Below are positions 42,212 through 51,792 of a stretch of DNA of 64,000 nt, piece after piece; the first letter of the stretch is position 1, and each line of letters begins with the position of its first letter. The position numbers and the translations under genes are program-made. The notes beneath the pieces were generated by a model, which saw nothing but the letters and a program-made list of their open reading frames with translations, had not been told where the DNA came from and did not search any database. Source of the stretch: Mucilaginibacter galii (GTDB lineage Bacteria > Bacteroidota > Bacteroidia > Sphingobacteriales > Sphingobacteriaceae); the NCBI RefSeq assembly GCF_014635825.1, contig NZ_BMDO01000005.1:62001-126000 (forward strand). Reading direction: 5' to 3'.

Positions 42212-44359
42212 TTAATTACAAGAAGGAACGTTTTCTATTTTATTGGCTAAAGGCACGGTAAAATAGAAAGTAGTTCCTTCATTTTTTTTACTCTCAACCC
42301 AAATTTTACCCTTATTAAAGGTCACAAACTCGTGGCACATAATAAGCCCGAGGCCCGTACCTTTTTCGTTGGCTGTACCTAATGTGGTGTGGCCACTACC
42401 AAATATTTGGTTTGCATCTTTTTGATCCATACCTATCCCTGTATCTTTAATAGCTATAGTTATTTCTTTGTCAGCAGTTTCTGCACTTATTTCAACGCTG
42501 TCATTATCTCGCGAAAATTTTATGGCATTTGCTAATAAGTTTCTTACAATGAGTTTAATCATGTCGGGGTCAGCATAAGCGCAAACTGTACAGGTAGCCT
42601 TGTTAATTATGCTTATATTTTTAAGGCTTGCCTGTGTATTAAAAAGAGCAATATTTTCTTCTATAACTGTTTCTATGTTAAATGCTTGCGGATGAATAGA
42701 TAGGCCATCCATTTGATTTTTTGCCCAATTGAGTAAATTATCCAAAAATATAAAAGTGTGATCTACGGTTAGCGATACATCATTAAAATATTGCTGCAAG
42801 TCGTCAGCAGATATGTAGCCTGACTTATTCAGGTCCATTAAGTTTTTAAGCGTACTTAACGGGCTTCTAAAATCATGTGATATTACGGAGTATAGTTTGT
42901 TTTTAACTGCATTTAGTTTTTCCAATTCTTCATTTTGCAAACTAATCACTTCCATTTGCGTGGTAAGTTCTTCGTTTAAACTGTGCAGTTCGCTATTAAT
43001 TTCTAAGATCTCGTTCTTTTGCTTTTTTAAAAGTTCGTTCGTTAATTTTTTATGACTATTAGATCGGCGAAGTACAATAATTTGCCGGGTGGTAAGCAGT
43101 ATGATTACCATGCTTAAGGCGAACACAATACCATAAAATTTAATTTTTAGCTTGTTTTTTGATATTTGAGTTGTGTTTAATAGGTTTTGCTTGTGAAGTA
43201 TAATATTGTCGGCCTGGGTTTTCTCTAATGATGATAACGCTATAATTTTCAATTTATCTTCATTATACATTGAATCACGATAACTTAAAAATTCAGTTTG
43301 GTACTTATAAGCCTTTGAACTATCGCCCATGGCTGCGTAAACTGTAGATAGTGTTTTTAAAGCGTCGGCTATTTTACTCTGCGATTTTATCTCACGCGCA
43401 ATAACCATACTTTTTATGGAATAAATTTTTGCAAGCGCTAATTTGTTTTGCTGGAGATAGTTATCAGCATATTGCTCATATACCTGAGCCAAAAACTCAT
43501 TATCATCAATTTTTTTAGATAGGGTAAACGCTTGGTTTAAATACTTATCGGCTTGGTCATAACTTTTTGTGGCAGTTTTTATGGCTGCTATGTCTGCAAA
43601 CAAATTTGCTATACCTGTTTGTTCACCTAATTTTTTCCGGATGGCTAAGCTGTGCTCTAAGTATGGTAATGATCGTTCATAATTACCCATCTTAAAGTAA
43701 CAGGCCCCAATGCTATTCAGCATAAAGCCTTGACCACTAATATCATTACTTTGCTGATAATTTTTTAATGCAGTATTAAAGTAATTCAGCGCAAGTTGAT
43801 AAGATTTCTTTGTCTGATAAATTTCTCCTAAATTGTTGAGGCACAAGTTAATACCATGGTTGTATTTGTTGTGTTCAAATAGTGGGAGAGCCTTTAAATA
43901 GTAATTGGCTGCCTGAACATCGTCACCCAGGCGCCTGTAAACTTCTCCTATGTTAATGTAGGCATCCGCAATACCTATCTCATAATTTATATCAGCCGAT
44001 TCTTTTAGTGATATCTTAAAGTAATGGAGAGCACTATCATAATGGCTGCGTATACCCCAGGATATTCCTATCAAAATATCCGCATCAGCTACTTTTTTAA
44101 AGTTTTGAAGTTCTGCAGCTTTAAATTTAAGTTCATTAGCATATTTAAAGGTTAGCTTTGGGTCTAAAGACATGTAGGCCGAACTTAAATCAGATAAAAT
44201 AGACAACTGAGAGGTGTCTGGTTTTGATTTCTTTAAATCTGCCAGTAACTCCTTAATTGTTTTTTGCTGAGCAAAAAGCGTGGTTGATGTAATACAAATA
44301 AGTATGGTTAATATGCTTTTAAAACAAAACATTTTTAGTTTATAATTTGCACACATCAT
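42212..44359 (-). CDS. TPR-repeat sensor histidine kinase
   Basis: 715 residues. Signal (start at 44359, or at internal Met10, FCFKSILTILICITSTTLFA) exports seven or eight tetratricopeptide repeats (about 60-370: AYINIGEVYRRLGDDVQAANYYLKAL and similar), then one membrane helix (about 405-425), a coiled coil, a HisKA domain with His495 (ISHDFRSPLSTLKNL) and a HATPase (IVRNLLANAIKFSRDND, IKDTGIGMDQKDANQIF, GTGLGLIMCHEF). No receiver domain and no response regulator is adjacent. The 217-base upstream gap holds one FNR-like site at 44459-44472. Confidence 0.9.
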   Translation of the reverse strand: MMCANYKLKMFCFKSILTILICITSTTLFAQQKTIKELLADLKKSKPDTSQLSILSDLSSAYMSLDPKLTFKYANELKFKAAELQNFKKVADADILIGISWGIRSHYDSALHYFKISLKESADINYEIGIADAYINIGEVYRRLGDDVQAANYYLKALPLFEHNKYNHGINLCLNNLGEIYQTKKSYQLALNYFNTALKNYQQSNDISGQGFMLNSIGACYFKMGNYERSLPYLEHSLAIRKKLGEQTGIANLFADIAAIKTATKSYDQADKYLNQAFTLSKKIDDNEFLAQVYEQYADNYLQQNKLALAKIYSIKSMVIAREIKSQSKIADALKTLSTVYAAMGDSSKAYKYQTEFLSYRDSMYNEDKLKIIALSSLEKTQADNIILHKQNLLNTTQISKNKLKIKFYGIVFALSMVIILLTTRQIIVLRRSNSHKKLTNELLKKQKNEILEINSELHSLNEELTTQMEVISLQNEELEKLNAVKNKLYSVISHDFRSPLSTLKNLMDLNKSGYISADDLQQYFNDVSLTVDHTFIFLDNLLNWAKNQMDGLSIHPQAFNIETVIEENIALFNTQASLKNISIINKATCTVCAYADPDMIKLIVRNLLANAIKFSRDNDSVEISAETADKEITIAIKDTGIGMDQKDANQIFGSGHTTLGTANEKGTGLGLIMCHEFVTFNKGKIWVESKKNEGTTFYFTVPLANKIENVPSCN

Positions 44360-44458
44360 CTAAAGGTTTACAGCAGAACAAGCTATCAAAAACGCTAATG
44401 GCTGTCTACGTAGTAAAATGATAAATGTTGAACAAATAATAACAATATTTAATATGAC

Positions 44459-44472
44459 TTGATAAATATCAT
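44459..44472. promoter_or_regulatory. Isolated FNR-like site
   Basis: TTGATAAATATCAT has the TTGAT-N4-ATCAW form seen at 8374 and 14225. It lies between the TPR kinase and carbonic anhydrase genes, but no -7 box sits at the 36.5 or 59.5 base distance on either strand, so it is weaker evidence than the paired sites. Confidence 0.35.
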
Positions 44473-44576
44473 TATGGTAACCATGCACTTAAGTAAAACG
44501 GTTGACTTTCTAAGCAAATCGCAGTAACTAATTATCCATCAATTAACTAATTTAGTATTCTACTTAAATTTTACCA

Positions 44577-45089
44577 ATGCCACTCATTCTTCCTGTAAAC
44601 GATAAATCTCCTGCCTGGGGTAATAGCTGCTTTATTGCTCCCAATTGTACCATTGTGGGCGATGTTACTATGGGCAATAATTGTTCGGTATGGTTTAATG
44701 CAGTGATCAGGGGGGATGTAAACAGCATTACCATTGGCCATCATACCAATATACAGGATGGGGTATGCGTGCATGCTACTTATTTAAAGGCATCTACTAC
44801 CATTGGTAACTATGTATCAATAGGTCATAATGCTATTGTACATGGCTGTATATTAGATGATTATGTACTAATTGGTATGGGAGCCATTGTGATGGATGAT
44901 GCGGTGGTACAAACAAATGTAATTATCGCCGCGGGGTCAGTAGTATTGGAGAGAACGGTGTGTGAGAGTGGTTATTTATACGCAGGTACGCCTGCCAAAA
45001 AAATAAAACCTTTAACCGAGGAGCAGCTTGCGCTACTGCAAAAGCTGCCCCATAATTATAATTTGTATGCCAGTTGGTTTACGGTGTAG
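44577..45089 (+). CDS. Gamma carbonic anhydrase family protein
   Basis: 170 residues. Left-handed beta-helix hexapeptide repeats: NCTIVGDVTMGNNCSVWFNAVIRGD, HTNIQDGVCVH, NYVSIGHNAIVHGCILDDYVLIGMGAIVMD, with the three metal-ligand-type His residues in NIQDGVCVH, VSIGHNAIVHG. YrdA/PaaY-like family; hydration of CO2 or a thioesterase-like role is possible and not decided. The end overlaps the convergent Ig-like gene by 11 bases. Confidence 0.88.
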   Translation: MPLILPVNDKSPAWGNSCFIAPNCTIVGDVTMGNNCSVWFNAVIRGDVNSITIGHHTNIQDGVCVHATYLKASTTIGNYVSIGHNAIVHGCILDDYVLIGMGAIVMDDAVVQTNVIIAAGSVVLERTVCESGYLYAGTPAKKIKPLTEEQLALLQKLPHNYNLYASWFTV

Positions 45090-46722
45090 ATTCTTCTTTT
45101 GGAATAACCAATGCTTCTTCCATTTCCCAGTTGGGGCGCAATGTGAATTCTTTGTCATTGTACCAAAGTTTTTCGGCGTAAGATTTAGTTCTTACATTTC
45201 CACTATCGGCTTTACGGTTCTTGTTATTATCGTAAGTAACGCGCACCATGTATTTACCAGTAAAAAAGTTTTTATAAACAATAGATGAGTTTTTAGAAAT
45301 AACATCAGTTTGCAATACAACTTTTTTAGTGTCTAACACCTCAACGATATAGAATTTACTGGTGTCGGGCACAGTAACTTTGAGCGTAAGCGTACCATAG
45401 TTTTCCGGCTTATCTATCAGGAAACGCTTGTTACTCTCCTTATTTTTGTCTCCATAAATATCAGTCAAAGCTTCATCTGCAAAAGATAGTTCATACCGGG
45501 TAGCTTGTTTCCAGCGATGCTTTAATATGAGTTTTCTGGAACTATTTGGATCTTTGGTAATAGCCAGATTATTAACCGGCACAGAGTCTTCAAGGAGCTT
45601 AATTTTGCTTATATCATAAGTTTCTAAGGGAAAATTGGCAGTCATGATTAAGTCACTCCCAGGCCTTAATTTATTATCTATATTGATATTGTATGCTACG
45701 CTCAGGTTACGTTTAAAGCTCTCGTTGCGGCCCTTTCTTAAAGTAATAGTATCTACAAATTTACCGTCATCGTTAATTTGCAGTTTCAACTCATCAAAAT
45801 CCATTTTACGGAAAAATATTGTAGAGGAGTCGCGGGTCTTGCTAAACTCTACGATTTTCTGAGTATCGAAATCAGCAGGAGAGTTCACTTTGATAGAAGG
45901 ATTCATCAAAGGCTTGTTAAAAATCAAAGAAACCTTTCCATCGTTATCAAACCTCTTAGAGCTTACTCTGAATTTGTCTGGTACTTGTTTAAACAAGTTT
46001 AGTTCAATGCCGGTTACATCGCTTTTAACATTGATTGTGTTTTTCAGGAAAGCGATAAGTTCTACATCACTGTTATAAATTTTATCGGGCGATGTTTCCT
46101 TCAAGGCATATATGGTGTACTCACCTTCATGTAAGTTATTCAAGGCAAAATTACCAGACGAATCTGTAGTTGTATATATCGCAGGTTTCTTTTTACCAAA
46201 GAATGCTGTGTCTCTACTGGCCGGGAAAATCATTACCGTAGCTTCTTTCTCCGGCAATGCAGTTAGGGTATTGTTCACCTTGCCGGTAATACTTAAAGAA
46301 TCTATTTGATCGCCTGTAGAAAAAACGTAGGTAAAGTTCTTCAATATGTTCGATTCATTGACATCGGCTAATGCTTTACCGAAGTTGAATACGTAGGTCG
46401 TATTTTTAGCAAGGGTATCGTTTAGTTTTATAACTAAGCTTCGCCCTTTTGTAATATACTCCGGTGCTTTTTCAAAAGCAGGGCTTACACTTATTTCGGT
46501 ATAGGGACTGCTTAATTTAAAGTACTCATCAAAATCGAGCTGAATTTGCTTGGCCGCAAACCTTCGCGTTTTATTAGCCGGTAAGGCTTTCAAAAGTTTC
46601 GGCGGAGTGCGGTCGCGCGGGCCACCCTGTGGTCTTTGTATGCTTGCGCAGCCCCAAAGCATAAAAGCCGAAAAAAGGGCAATAATTGATAAAGTAAAAA
46701 AGGACCTTAAATTTAAAAGCAT
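45079..46722 (-). CDS. Ig-like domain lipoprotein (Big_5/SbsA-like)
   Basis: 547 residues. Lipobox LWGC (Cys about 25), then RPQGGPRDRTPPKLLKALPAN, the common opening of Bacteroidota Big_5 proteins. A first Big_5 domain spans about 40-135 (FDEYFKLSSPYTEISVSP, TTYVFNFGKALADVNESNIL), then a carboxypeptidase-regulatory-like module (about 140-240: GNFALNNLHEGEYTIYALKE), and further beta domains to the end. Likely a surface-anchored structural or assembly protein; function unknown. Confidence 0.75.
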   Translation of the reverse strand: MLLNLRSFFTLSIIALFSAFMLWGCASIQRPQGGPRDRTPPKLLKALPANKTRRFAAKQIQLDFDEYFKLSSPYTEISVSPAFEKAPEYITKGRSLVIKLNDTLAKNTTYVFNFGKALADVNESNILKNFTYVFSTGDQIDSLSITGKVNNTLTALPEKEATVMIFPASRDTAFFGKKKPAIYTTTDSSGNFALNNLHEGEYTIYALKETSPDKIYNSDVELIAFLKNTINVKSDVTGIELNLFKQVPDKFRVSSKRFDNDGKVSLIFNKPLMNPSIKVNSPADFDTQKIVEFSKTRDSSTIFFRKMDFDELKLQINDDGKFVDTITLRKGRNESFKRNLSVAYNINIDNKLRPGSDLIMTANFPLETYDISKIKLLEDSVPVNNLAITKDPNSSRKLILKHRWKQATRYELSFADEALTDIYGDKNKESNKRFLIDKPENYGTLTLKVTVPDTSKFYIVEVLDTKKVVLQTDVISKNSSIVYKNFFTGKYMVRVTYDNNKNRKADSGNVRTKSYAEKLWYNDKEFTLRPNWEMEEALVIPKEESTP

Positions 46723-46778
46723 TTTAAAGCGATATAAGCGATTTTAGATGTTTTTTGAGCTATGATATTAAAATTTAA

Positions 46779-46818
46779 AAATAATGGCTTTAACATATAT
46801 TTATTAAAGCCATTATTT
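46779..46818 (-). terminator. Rho-independent terminator of mnmG
   Basis: AAATAATGGCTTTAA (46779-46793) and TTAAAGCCATTATTT (46804-46818) form a perfect 15-bp stem with a ten-base loop. Minus-strand transcription from mnmG (stop at 46851) reaches it after 32 bases and then a T/A-rich tail. The upstream side also faces the Ig-like gene start. Confidence 0.7.
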
Positions 46819-46850
46819 CAGTGAAAACGATAAAATTGATCCAATATTTC

Positions 46851-48713
46851 CTACCTGGAGATGTGAACCATGAGCACCGAGATATCTGAGGGCGATACAC
46901 CGGAGATCCGTGAGGCTTGCCCCAGCGTTCTTGGTTTAATGCGCATCAATTTTTCGCGGGCTTCTTTAGAAAGAGATTGCAATTGATGATAATTAAATTC
47001 GGGATTAATTTCTTTATCCTCCATTTTTCTCATCCGCTCTACGATCTCTAATTCCTTATCAAAATAACTCTCGTATTTGATTTTTATTTCAGCCTGCTCA
47101 ACGGTTTCTTTATCATACGTAGAAAGCAATACTTCTAACGAGGCATCGGCCTTGCGCAGATCATCGAAGGCTACTTGAGGACGACCAAGTAGCGCAAACA
47201 TTTTTACGTTTTGATTCAAAGTACTCGTGCCTAATTCTTCAAGCAGCGGATTTAATTTTGCTGCATCAACAGATTTGGTACGGGTATAAGAAACAATATC
47301 ATCAGAGTTTTTTACCTTCTGTTTCACCTTATCTAAACGTTCATCACTAATCAAACCTAACTCATGTCCAATAGGAGAGAGGCGGATATCCGCATTATCC
47401 TGACGTAACAACAAGCGGTGCTCGGCTCTTGAGGTAAACATGCGGTATGGCTCTTCGGTACCTTTGGTTACCAAATCGTCTATCAACACACCAATGTAAG
47501 ACTCCGAACGCTTCATGATCAACTCATGCAAATCGTGTACTTTTTGATGTGCATTGATACCTGCAATTAGACCCTGTGATGCCGCTTCTTCGTAACCGGT
47601 AGTGCCGTTTATTTGACCTGCCAAAAAGAGATTAGCAATCTTTTTTGTTTCCAAGGTCAAATCTAATTGGGTAGGAGGGAAGTAATCGTACTCAATAGCA
47701 TAACCCGGACGGAACATTTTAGCTTTTTCAAAACCCGGTATTTGGGTTAATGCGCGGTACTGCACATCCTCAGGTAATGAGGTAGAGAAACCATTGACAT
47801 AAATTTCAACGGTGTTGAATCCTTCAGGTTCTACAAATATCTGGTGCCTGTCGCGCTCTGCAAAACGGTTAATCTTATCTTCAATAGATGGGCAATAACG
47901 TGGGCCTAAACCTTTAATTCGCCCGGTAAACATAGGCGATTTTTCGAAGCCTTCTTTTAAAGTTTCGTGTACATTGTTGTTAGTATAGGTGATCCAGCAG
48001 CAACGTTTTTCGGTTGGGCGCTCTACGTCAGTGAAAGAAAAACGGCCCGGATTTTCATCGCCCCACTGTTCTTCCATTACGCTGTAATTTAAGCTTCGTC
48101 CATCTATACGAGGAGGAGTTCCTGTTTTCATACGGCCGGCTTCAAAGCCTAACTCAACCAGTTGCTCGGTTAAGCCCGTAGCCGATTTTTCGCCCGTACG
48201 GCCACCGCCAAAACGCTTTTCGCCTATGTGAATTATACCGTTTAAAAAGGTACCATTGGTTAACACTACAGCGTTACACTCTATCTCCACTCCAAGCGTT
48301 GTACGCACTCCACATACTGTATCATTCTTTACAATAAGTGACGTAACAGTGTCTTGCCACATGTCTAAATTTTCGGTACGCTCCAAGGCTAAACGCCATT
48401 CTTCGGCAAAGCGCATACGGTCATTTTGGGCACGGGGGCTCCACATAGCGGGGCCTTTTGATAGGTTGAGCATGCGAAATTGGATAGTGGTTTTATCGGC
48501 TATAATACCAGAGTAACCACCCAACGCATCCACCTCACGCACTATCTGTCCTTTGGCTACACCACCCATCGCAGGGTTGCAACTCATCTGTGCTATGGTG
48601 CCCATATTCATGGTTATGAGCAAAACCGACGAACCTAAATTAGCGGCAGCAGCAGCGGCTTCACAACCTGCATGGCCAGCTCCGGCTACTATTACATCGT
48701 ATTTTTTAAACAT
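46851..48713 (-). CDS. mnmG: tRNA uridine-5-carboxymethylaminomethyl(34) synthesis enzyme MnmG
   Basis: 620 residues, full length. With MnmE it forms cmnm5U34 in tRNAs reading NNA/NNG codons. FAD motif [107 protein letters not shown], and the C-terminal helical domain ending [23 protein letters not shown]. Its first codons lie just beside two parS-like palindromes. Confidence 0.97.
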   Translation of the reverse strand: MFKKYDVIVAGAGHAGCEAAAAAANLGSSVLLITMNMGTIAQMSCNPAMGGVAKGQIVREVDALGGYSGIIADKTTIQFRMLNLSKGPAMWSPRAQNDRMRFAEEWRLALERTENLDMWQDTVTSLIVKNDTVCGVRTTLGVEIECNAVVLTNGTFLNGIIHIGEKRFGGGRTGEKSATGLTEQLVELGFEAGRMKTGTPPRIDGRSLNYSVMEEQWGDENPGRFSFTDVERPTEKRCCWITYTNNNVHETLKEGFEKSPMFTGRIKGLGPRYCPSIEDKINRFAERDRHQIFVEPEGFNTVEIYVNGFSTSLPEDVQYRALTQIPGFEKAKMFRPGYAIEYDYFPPTQLDLTLETKKIANLFLAGQINGTTGYEEAASQGLIAGINAHQKVHDLHELIMKRSESYIGVLIDDLVTKGTEEPYRMFTSRAEHRLLLRQDNADIRLSPIGHELGLISDERLDKVKQKVKNSDDIVSYTRTKSVDAAKLNPLLEELGTSTLNQNVKMFALLGRPQVAFDDLRKADASLEVLLSTYDKETVEQAEIKIKYESYFDKELEIVERMRKMEDKEINPEFNYHQLQSLSKEAREKLMRIKPRTLGQASRISGVSPSDISVLMVHISR

Positions 48714-48725
48714 CTAATCCTCCAG

Positions 48726-48741
48726 TGTTCCACGTGGAACA
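48726..48741. promoter_or_regulatory. parS-like site (ParB/Spo0J binding)
   Basis: TGTTCCACGTGGAACA is a perfect 16-bp palindrome identical to parS sites known from pseudomonads. It is 13 bases upstream of mnmG, in the gap before the small membrane protein gene. Such sites normally lie in the origin-proximal part of the chromosome. Confidence 0.8.
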
Positions 48742-48750
48742 TTTACAAAA

Positions 48751-49005
48751 CTACAACTCATTACTGCCTGTTCCACGTGGAACTTTGAATAATGATAATA
48801 AGGCTACAAACGCCCATATGCTCTCTAATATTACGAAGGGCCAAAAGCTAATTAAGTATGATGAGTACCCGCATAAGCCTGCACCTATAAAATTCATCAA
48901 ACCATACGCCTTGCTTTCGGGCGATATTTTCTTGAACAGATTAAGCATAAAACCTATCAATAAAATGATCACACCAACCGATGCTATGATATCTGATACC
49001 TTCAT
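48751..49005 (-). CDS. Small three-helix membrane protein (CBU_0592-like)
   Basis: 84 residues. Three hydrophobic helices (about 8-26, 35-53, 57-74): SVGVIILLIGFMLNL, NFIGAGLCGYSSYLI and FVILESIWAFVALLSLFK. The GAGLCGYSSYL ... ESIWAFVALLSL pattern matches the CBU_0592-like family of unknown function. The last residues KVPRGT are read from a parS-like palindrome. The stop is only one base before the ABC-F stop region on the other side: the ABC-F gene starts far left, so this gene is between mnmG and the ABC-F gene's end. Confidence 0.6.
   Translation of the reverse strand: MKVSDIIASVGVIILLIGFMLNLFKKISPESKAYGLMNFIGAGLCGYSSYLISFWPFVILESIWAFVALLSLFKVPRGTGSNEL
48769..48784. promoter_or_regulatory. 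Second parS-like site, inside a coding region
   Basis: TGTTCCACGTGGAACT matches the 48726 site in 15 of 16 positions, 43 bases away. It encodes Val-Pro-Arg-Gly-Thr near the C-terminus of the 84-residue membrane protein. Confidence 0.7.
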
Positions 49006-49006
49006 T

Positions 49007-50872
49007 TTAGCTTTCTTTTAGTTCGGTTAACTCTAACCAACGCATCGTTTTTTGGTCTAAATCTGCATTGAGTTTTTCAATGTCTTTAGACATATCCATA
49101 GCCTGCTGATGATCCGTAAGCGTATTCAACTTCTCTGTTAATGCAGCAATTTTAGTTTCAATAGTGCTCACTTCTGCTTCTGTAGTTTCCAGTTCTTTTT
49201 GTTCCTTGTAAGAAAGCTTGTTCTTTTTAGGAGTGGCAGCTACAGGTGCAGGAGCCGGCGCAGGTTTGTTTTTTAGCGCTTGTTTAGCTTCTTCCTGCTC
49301 TAAACGGTACGACGAATAATTGCCATTATACAAGTCTACTTTACCAGTTCCTTCTACTACAAAAAGTTGGTCGGTTAGCTTATCTAACAAATACCTATCG
49401 TGCGATACCATTAACAAAATGCCGGTATAACCGGTTAAAAATTCTTCCAATACGTTCAGGGTATCAATATCCAGATCGTTCGTCGGCTCATCCAATATCA
49501 AGAAGTTTGGATTCTTCATTAAGATGTTAAGCAGGTATAAGCGTTTCTTTTCGCCACCACTCAATAATGAAATAAAGCCAAACTGACGGGCAGGAGGGAA
49601 GAGGAACAGCGTTAATAATTGCGAAGCCGAAATGGTTTTACCATCGGCCATGGTAATAAATTCGGCTACGTTTTTCACAACATCTATTACCCGCTCATCA
49701 TCCTTAAAGTTCATGCCGGCCTGGTTAAAATAACCAACAACGGTGGTTTCACCTTTTTCAATGTGGCCACTATCGGGTTGTAATATCCCAGTGAACATAT
49801 TAAGTAAGGTAGATTTACCAGCTCCGTTTTTACCCGCAATACCTACACGGTCACCCTTCTTAAATACATAGCTAAAGTCGTCTATCACCTTACGGTCTCT
49901 AAACGTTTTAGTGATGTGGTAAACTTCCATAATCTTACCGCCTTGGCGAGCCGTCTTTGTGCTTAACTCAACTTTTCCGTTAGGATTATGGTTCTTTGTT
50001 TTATCTTCCAGTTCGTAATAGGCATCTATACGTGCCTTTGATTTGGTACCACGAGCCTGGGGTTGACGGCGCATCCATTCCAACTCCTTTTTCAAAAGGT
50101 TAGAGTTCTTTTGGAATTGCAGTTCGTTAGTAGATTCTCGCTCGGCTTTCTTTTCCAGGTAGTACTGGTAGTTGCCATTGTAATTAAAAATTTTGCCACG
50201 TTCAATTTCAATGATCTCGTTACACACATTATCTAAAAAGTACCTATCGTGCGTAACCATCAGTATGGTCTTATTACCCTCGGTCATTAATTTCTCTAAC
50301 CACTCAATGGTGTCAATATCCAGGTGATTGGTAGGCTCGTCCAGTACATAAACATCCGGGTCTTCAATTAATAATTTGGCTAATGCTAGACGTTTTTTCT
50401 GTCCACCCGAGAGCGTATCTATCCGCTGATCTAAATGATGGATATCTAACCGGCCTAAAATGTTTTTAATTTGGTATTCATATTCCCAGGCATTAACTGC
50501 GCTAAGCTCTTCGGTAATTTGTTCTATCGCTTTTTCATTATCAGGATCGTTCTCCAGTAACTGCTCATATTTTAAGATGAGCTGTTGCTGTACGTTATCT
50601 TTATGAAAAATATAATCGCTAATAGTATGGCCTTTTTCAAAAAGCGGGTCTTGCTCCAGGTAACCCGGGCGTAAATCGCGGGCGGTAACTACTTTGCCTT
50701 CGGTAGGGTTTATTTTGCCGGATAATAATTTTAATAATGTTGATTTACCGGCACCGTTAACTCCAACTAAAGCAACCCGCCTGCCGCGGTTAATGCCTAA
50801 AGTTAAATTACGGAATAACCAGTGGTCATGAAAAGAATGACCTAAATTTTCTGCTGATAAATAAGTGCTCAC
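49007..50872 (-). CDS. ABC-F family ATPase (Uup-like)
   Basis: 621 residues: two ABC domains with Walker A GVNGAGKST and GKNGAGKST, signatures LSGGQKKR and LSGGEKKR, Walker B DVYVLDEPTNHLD and NFLILDEPTNDLD, and an interdomain linker. The Lys-rich C-terminal coiled coil (YKEQKELETTEAEVSTIETKI) is typical of Uup. ABC-F proteins act on stalled ribosomes; Uup also affects transposon excision. The ATG overlaps the stop of the upstream oxidoreductase gene by four bases (ATGA-like), so the two are co-transcribed. Confidence 0.93.
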   Translation of the reverse strand: MSTYLSAENLGHSFHDHWLFRNLTLGINRGRRVALVGVNGAGKSTLLKLLSGKINPTEGKVVTARDLRPGYLEQDPLFEKGHTISDYIFHKDNVQQQLILKYEQLLENDPDNEKAIEQITEELSAVNAWEYEYQIKNILGRLDIHHLDQRIDTLSGGQKKRLALAKLLIEDPDVYVLDEPTNHLDIDTIEWLEKLMTEGNKTILMVTHDRYFLDNVCNEIIEIERGKIFNYNGNYQYYLEKKAERESTNELQFQKNSNLLKKELEWMRRQPQARGTKSKARIDAYYELEDKTKNHNPNGKVELSTKTARQGGKIMEVYHITKTFRDRKVIDDFSYVFKKGDRVGIAGKNGAGKSTLLNMFTGILQPDSGHIEKGETTVVGYFNQAGMNFKDDERVIDVVKNVAEFITMADGKTISASQLLTLFLFPPARQFGFISLLSGGEKKRLYLLNILMKNPNFLILDEPTNDLDIDTLNVLEEFLTGYTGILLMVSHDRYLLDKLTDQLFVVEGTGKVDLYNGNYSSYRLEQEEAKQALKNKPAPAPAPVAATPKKNKLSYKEQKELETTEAEVSTIETKIAALTEKLNTLTDHQQAMDMSKDIEKLNADLDQKTMRWLELTELKES

Positions 50873-51525
50873 GCTAATTGTTTTATATGATCTGAAGGAT
50901 GTACAAACACACCCTCTTCTTGATTTAATGATTGTTTGTACATGGCTCTGGCCACCGTAGCAGCAGCAATGCTCTGATACTTTTTTAATCCACCAATTAA
51001 AAGCGGATCAATTATTTTCATAACACCTGTTGCAATACGTTCGGTTAAACGGTGCTCCTTACGGTTGCCGGTTAAAAGCGATGGCTGATAGATATGTAAC
51101 GACCTAATATCAACTGCTTGTATATCCCGCTCTGTTTCGCCTTTCATTTTTGTGTAAAAGTTAGACGAGGTGCTGTTAGCACCAATGGCCGATACCAAGT
51201 GGTAATGCGGCATCTTATTCTTCAACGCAATTTGTGCAAGCTTAACCGGATAGTCGTGATCTATCTTGCGGTAAACATTCAAGTCAGGCGTCTTACTTTT
51301 GGTGGAACCTAAGCAGCAAAACAGCGCATGACCGTTAATGGCACTTTGATGTTGTTCCAGTTCGTCAAAACTAACCTGTAATTGCACCAGCTTTTTATGT
51401 TGGATAGGTAAGTGCTTACGCACTAAAATCAGCACTTCATCGTAGGTGCTTTCCTGCAATAGTATGTGAAGCAGTTCGTTGCCCACCAATCCACTTGCGC
51501 CTGCTATAACTGCTTTATATCCCAT
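50869..51525 (-). CDS. NAD(P)-binding oxidoreductase (TIP30/HTATIP2-like)
   Basis: 218 residues. Rossmann start YKAVIAGASGLVGNELLHILL, catalytic region HYHLVSAIGANSTSSNFYTKMKGETERD with a Y-x-x-x-K (YTKMK), and HIYQPSLLTGNRKEHRLTERI characteristic of the HTATIP2/TIP30-like atypical SDR group. Substrate unknown. It starts close to a CAAAGGTA (minus-strand TACCTTTG) promoter box. Confidence 0.88.
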   Translation of the reverse strand: MGYKAVIAGASGLVGNELLHILLQESTYDEVLILVRKHLPIQHKKLVQLQVSFDELEQHQSAINGHALFCCLGSTKSKTPDLNVYRKIDHDYPVKLAQIALKNKMPHYHLVSAIGANSTSSNFYTKMKGETERDIQAVDIRSLHIYQPSLLTGNRKEHRLTERIATGVMKIIDPLLIGGLKKYQSIAAATVARAMYKQSLNQEEGVFVHPSDHIKQLA

Positions 51526-51539
51526 AAGTTAATTATTTG

Positions 51540-51547
51540 CAAAGGTA
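51540..51547 (-). promoter_or_regulatory. Candidate -7 element of the oxidoreductase / ABC-F operon
   Basis: Minus-strand TACCTTTG, 14 bases upstream of the start at 51525; the same box and distance occur before the Crp/Fnr gene. A leader of under ten bases would result. The remaining 51548-51792 gap before mlaE shows nothing else. Confidence 0.4.
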
Positions 51548-51792
51548 CTAAACTTATTGGTGAAGGGGTAGCTGCTTATAATGGCATAGTGTATTTTTCG
51601 CGCTTATAAAAACTCTATTAACATTAAACAAAATCGGAGTATGCATGTTTATACGCTAAGTTCATCACCAATTAACAGCGTTGCTTATGTGTAAGTAGCC
51701 GGCGTTCTGCAAGTGCTTGCTGTATCTCTGATCCTGAACCCATATAACATTATACTAAAAGTTAACAGCAATTACTTAGCTACGTAAATATT

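Noticed and set aside
48725..49021. Plus-strand frame starting MFHVEHLQNYNS over the mnmG upstream region
   Set aside because: The MFHVE and VPRGT peptides are readings of the two parS-like palindromes; the frame opposes the small membrane protein gene and has no other motif.
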